In this document: positions 42,210 through 42,282 of the stretch, one piece after another
Layout of the letters: each line of letters opens with the position of its first letter
How positions within the stretch are numbered: position 1 is the first letter of the stretch
From: JBGSYJ01 sp041748075
Lineage (GTDB): Bacteria; Acidobacteriota; Thermoanaerobaculia; Gp7-AA8
NCBI GenBank assembly: GCA_041748075.1
Contig: JBGTDX010000121.1
Location: 1 to 42,282 of the forward strand
DNA length: 42,282 bases
Direction: 5' to 3'
Translations under genes and position numbers: made by a program
Notes under the pieces: model-generated
Databases searched by the model: none
Told to the model about the DNA's origin: nothing
What the model saw: the letters and a program-made list of their open reading frames with translations, nothing else

Positions 42210-42282
42210 CCCCCCCGACAGCCCGATTCCGCCCGCGCCCGCTCGACGTTTCGCGCCCTCCCGTTTCCGCTGTTCCCGCCAG

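Overview
The window looks like a chromosomal segment of a GC-rich diderm bacterium, most likely an Acidobacteriota (Thermoanaerobaculia-like) or a close neighbour. The support is indirect: SecG, lipid-A-type acyltransferase, PapD-like chaperone and outer-membrane barrel genes imply an outer membrane; there is a divergent Hfq; large secreted proteins have PKD and repeat modules; and a kinase-like/cyclase-like/TPR receptor is present. The phylum assignment is inference. Coding density is high. Many genes are joined by ATGA, GTGA or TGATG overlaps.

Region 1 (1-9783, all minus strand) carries electron-transfer-flavoprotein genes: etfB and etfA at 8009-9783, and an ETF-ubiquinone oxidoreductase at 1-1669 truncated by the window edge. 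Between them sits a block (1868-7892) of exported proteins: two paralogous small pilin-like subunits, a PapD-like periplasmic chaperone, a large outer-membrane barrel-like protein with C-terminal Ig/carboxypeptidase-regulatory-like domains, and two more small exported proteins. I read this as a candidate non-canonical chaperone/usher-like surface-fibre system, and it is the best candidate here for something undescribed.

Region 2 (9784-14551, plus strand) is housekeeping: an Hfq-like protein, pdxA with a coupled 44-residue membrane microprotein, surE-pcm, then acylphosphatase, apt and a two-CBS protein.

Region 3 (14565-22475, mostly minus strand) holds a eukaryote-type 6-pyruvoyl-tetrahydropterin synthase with a small Imm32-like partner, a divergent 95-aa protein, a 989-aa receptor whose kinase domain has lost every catalytic residue, a split biotin carboxylase/biotinyl carrier pair of an acyl-CoA carboxylase, a small unknown protein, tRNA-Leu(GAG), secG and tpiA.

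Region 4 (22677-36176) is a cell-surface glycan cluster built as two convergent operons. The plus-strand operon encodes a PIG-L deacetylase/GT2 fusion, a GT-B glycosyltransferase, a GT2, an LpxL-like acyltransferase, a membrane protein and a polysaccharide deacetylase. The minus-strand operon encodes a Wzt-type ABC ATPase with a sugar-binding tail, a GT-B-like fragment, a GT2, a GT2/zinc-ribbon/methyltransferase fusion, a GNAT, a stand-alone receiver and a methyltransferase. They meet in a 56-bp tail-to-tail overlap. Together they suggest export and decoration of an O-antigen-like glycan, though no Wzm permease gene is in the window.

Region 5 (36177-42282, minus strand) has two large secreted proteins, each followed by a clear intrinsic terminator: a 1289-aa propeller/PKD/repeat protein and a 464-aa exported protein with a promoter-like element and a leader of about 240 nt. 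Several short inverted-repeat elements lie between genes across the window. No transposase, phage gene, rRNA or CRISPR array was found.
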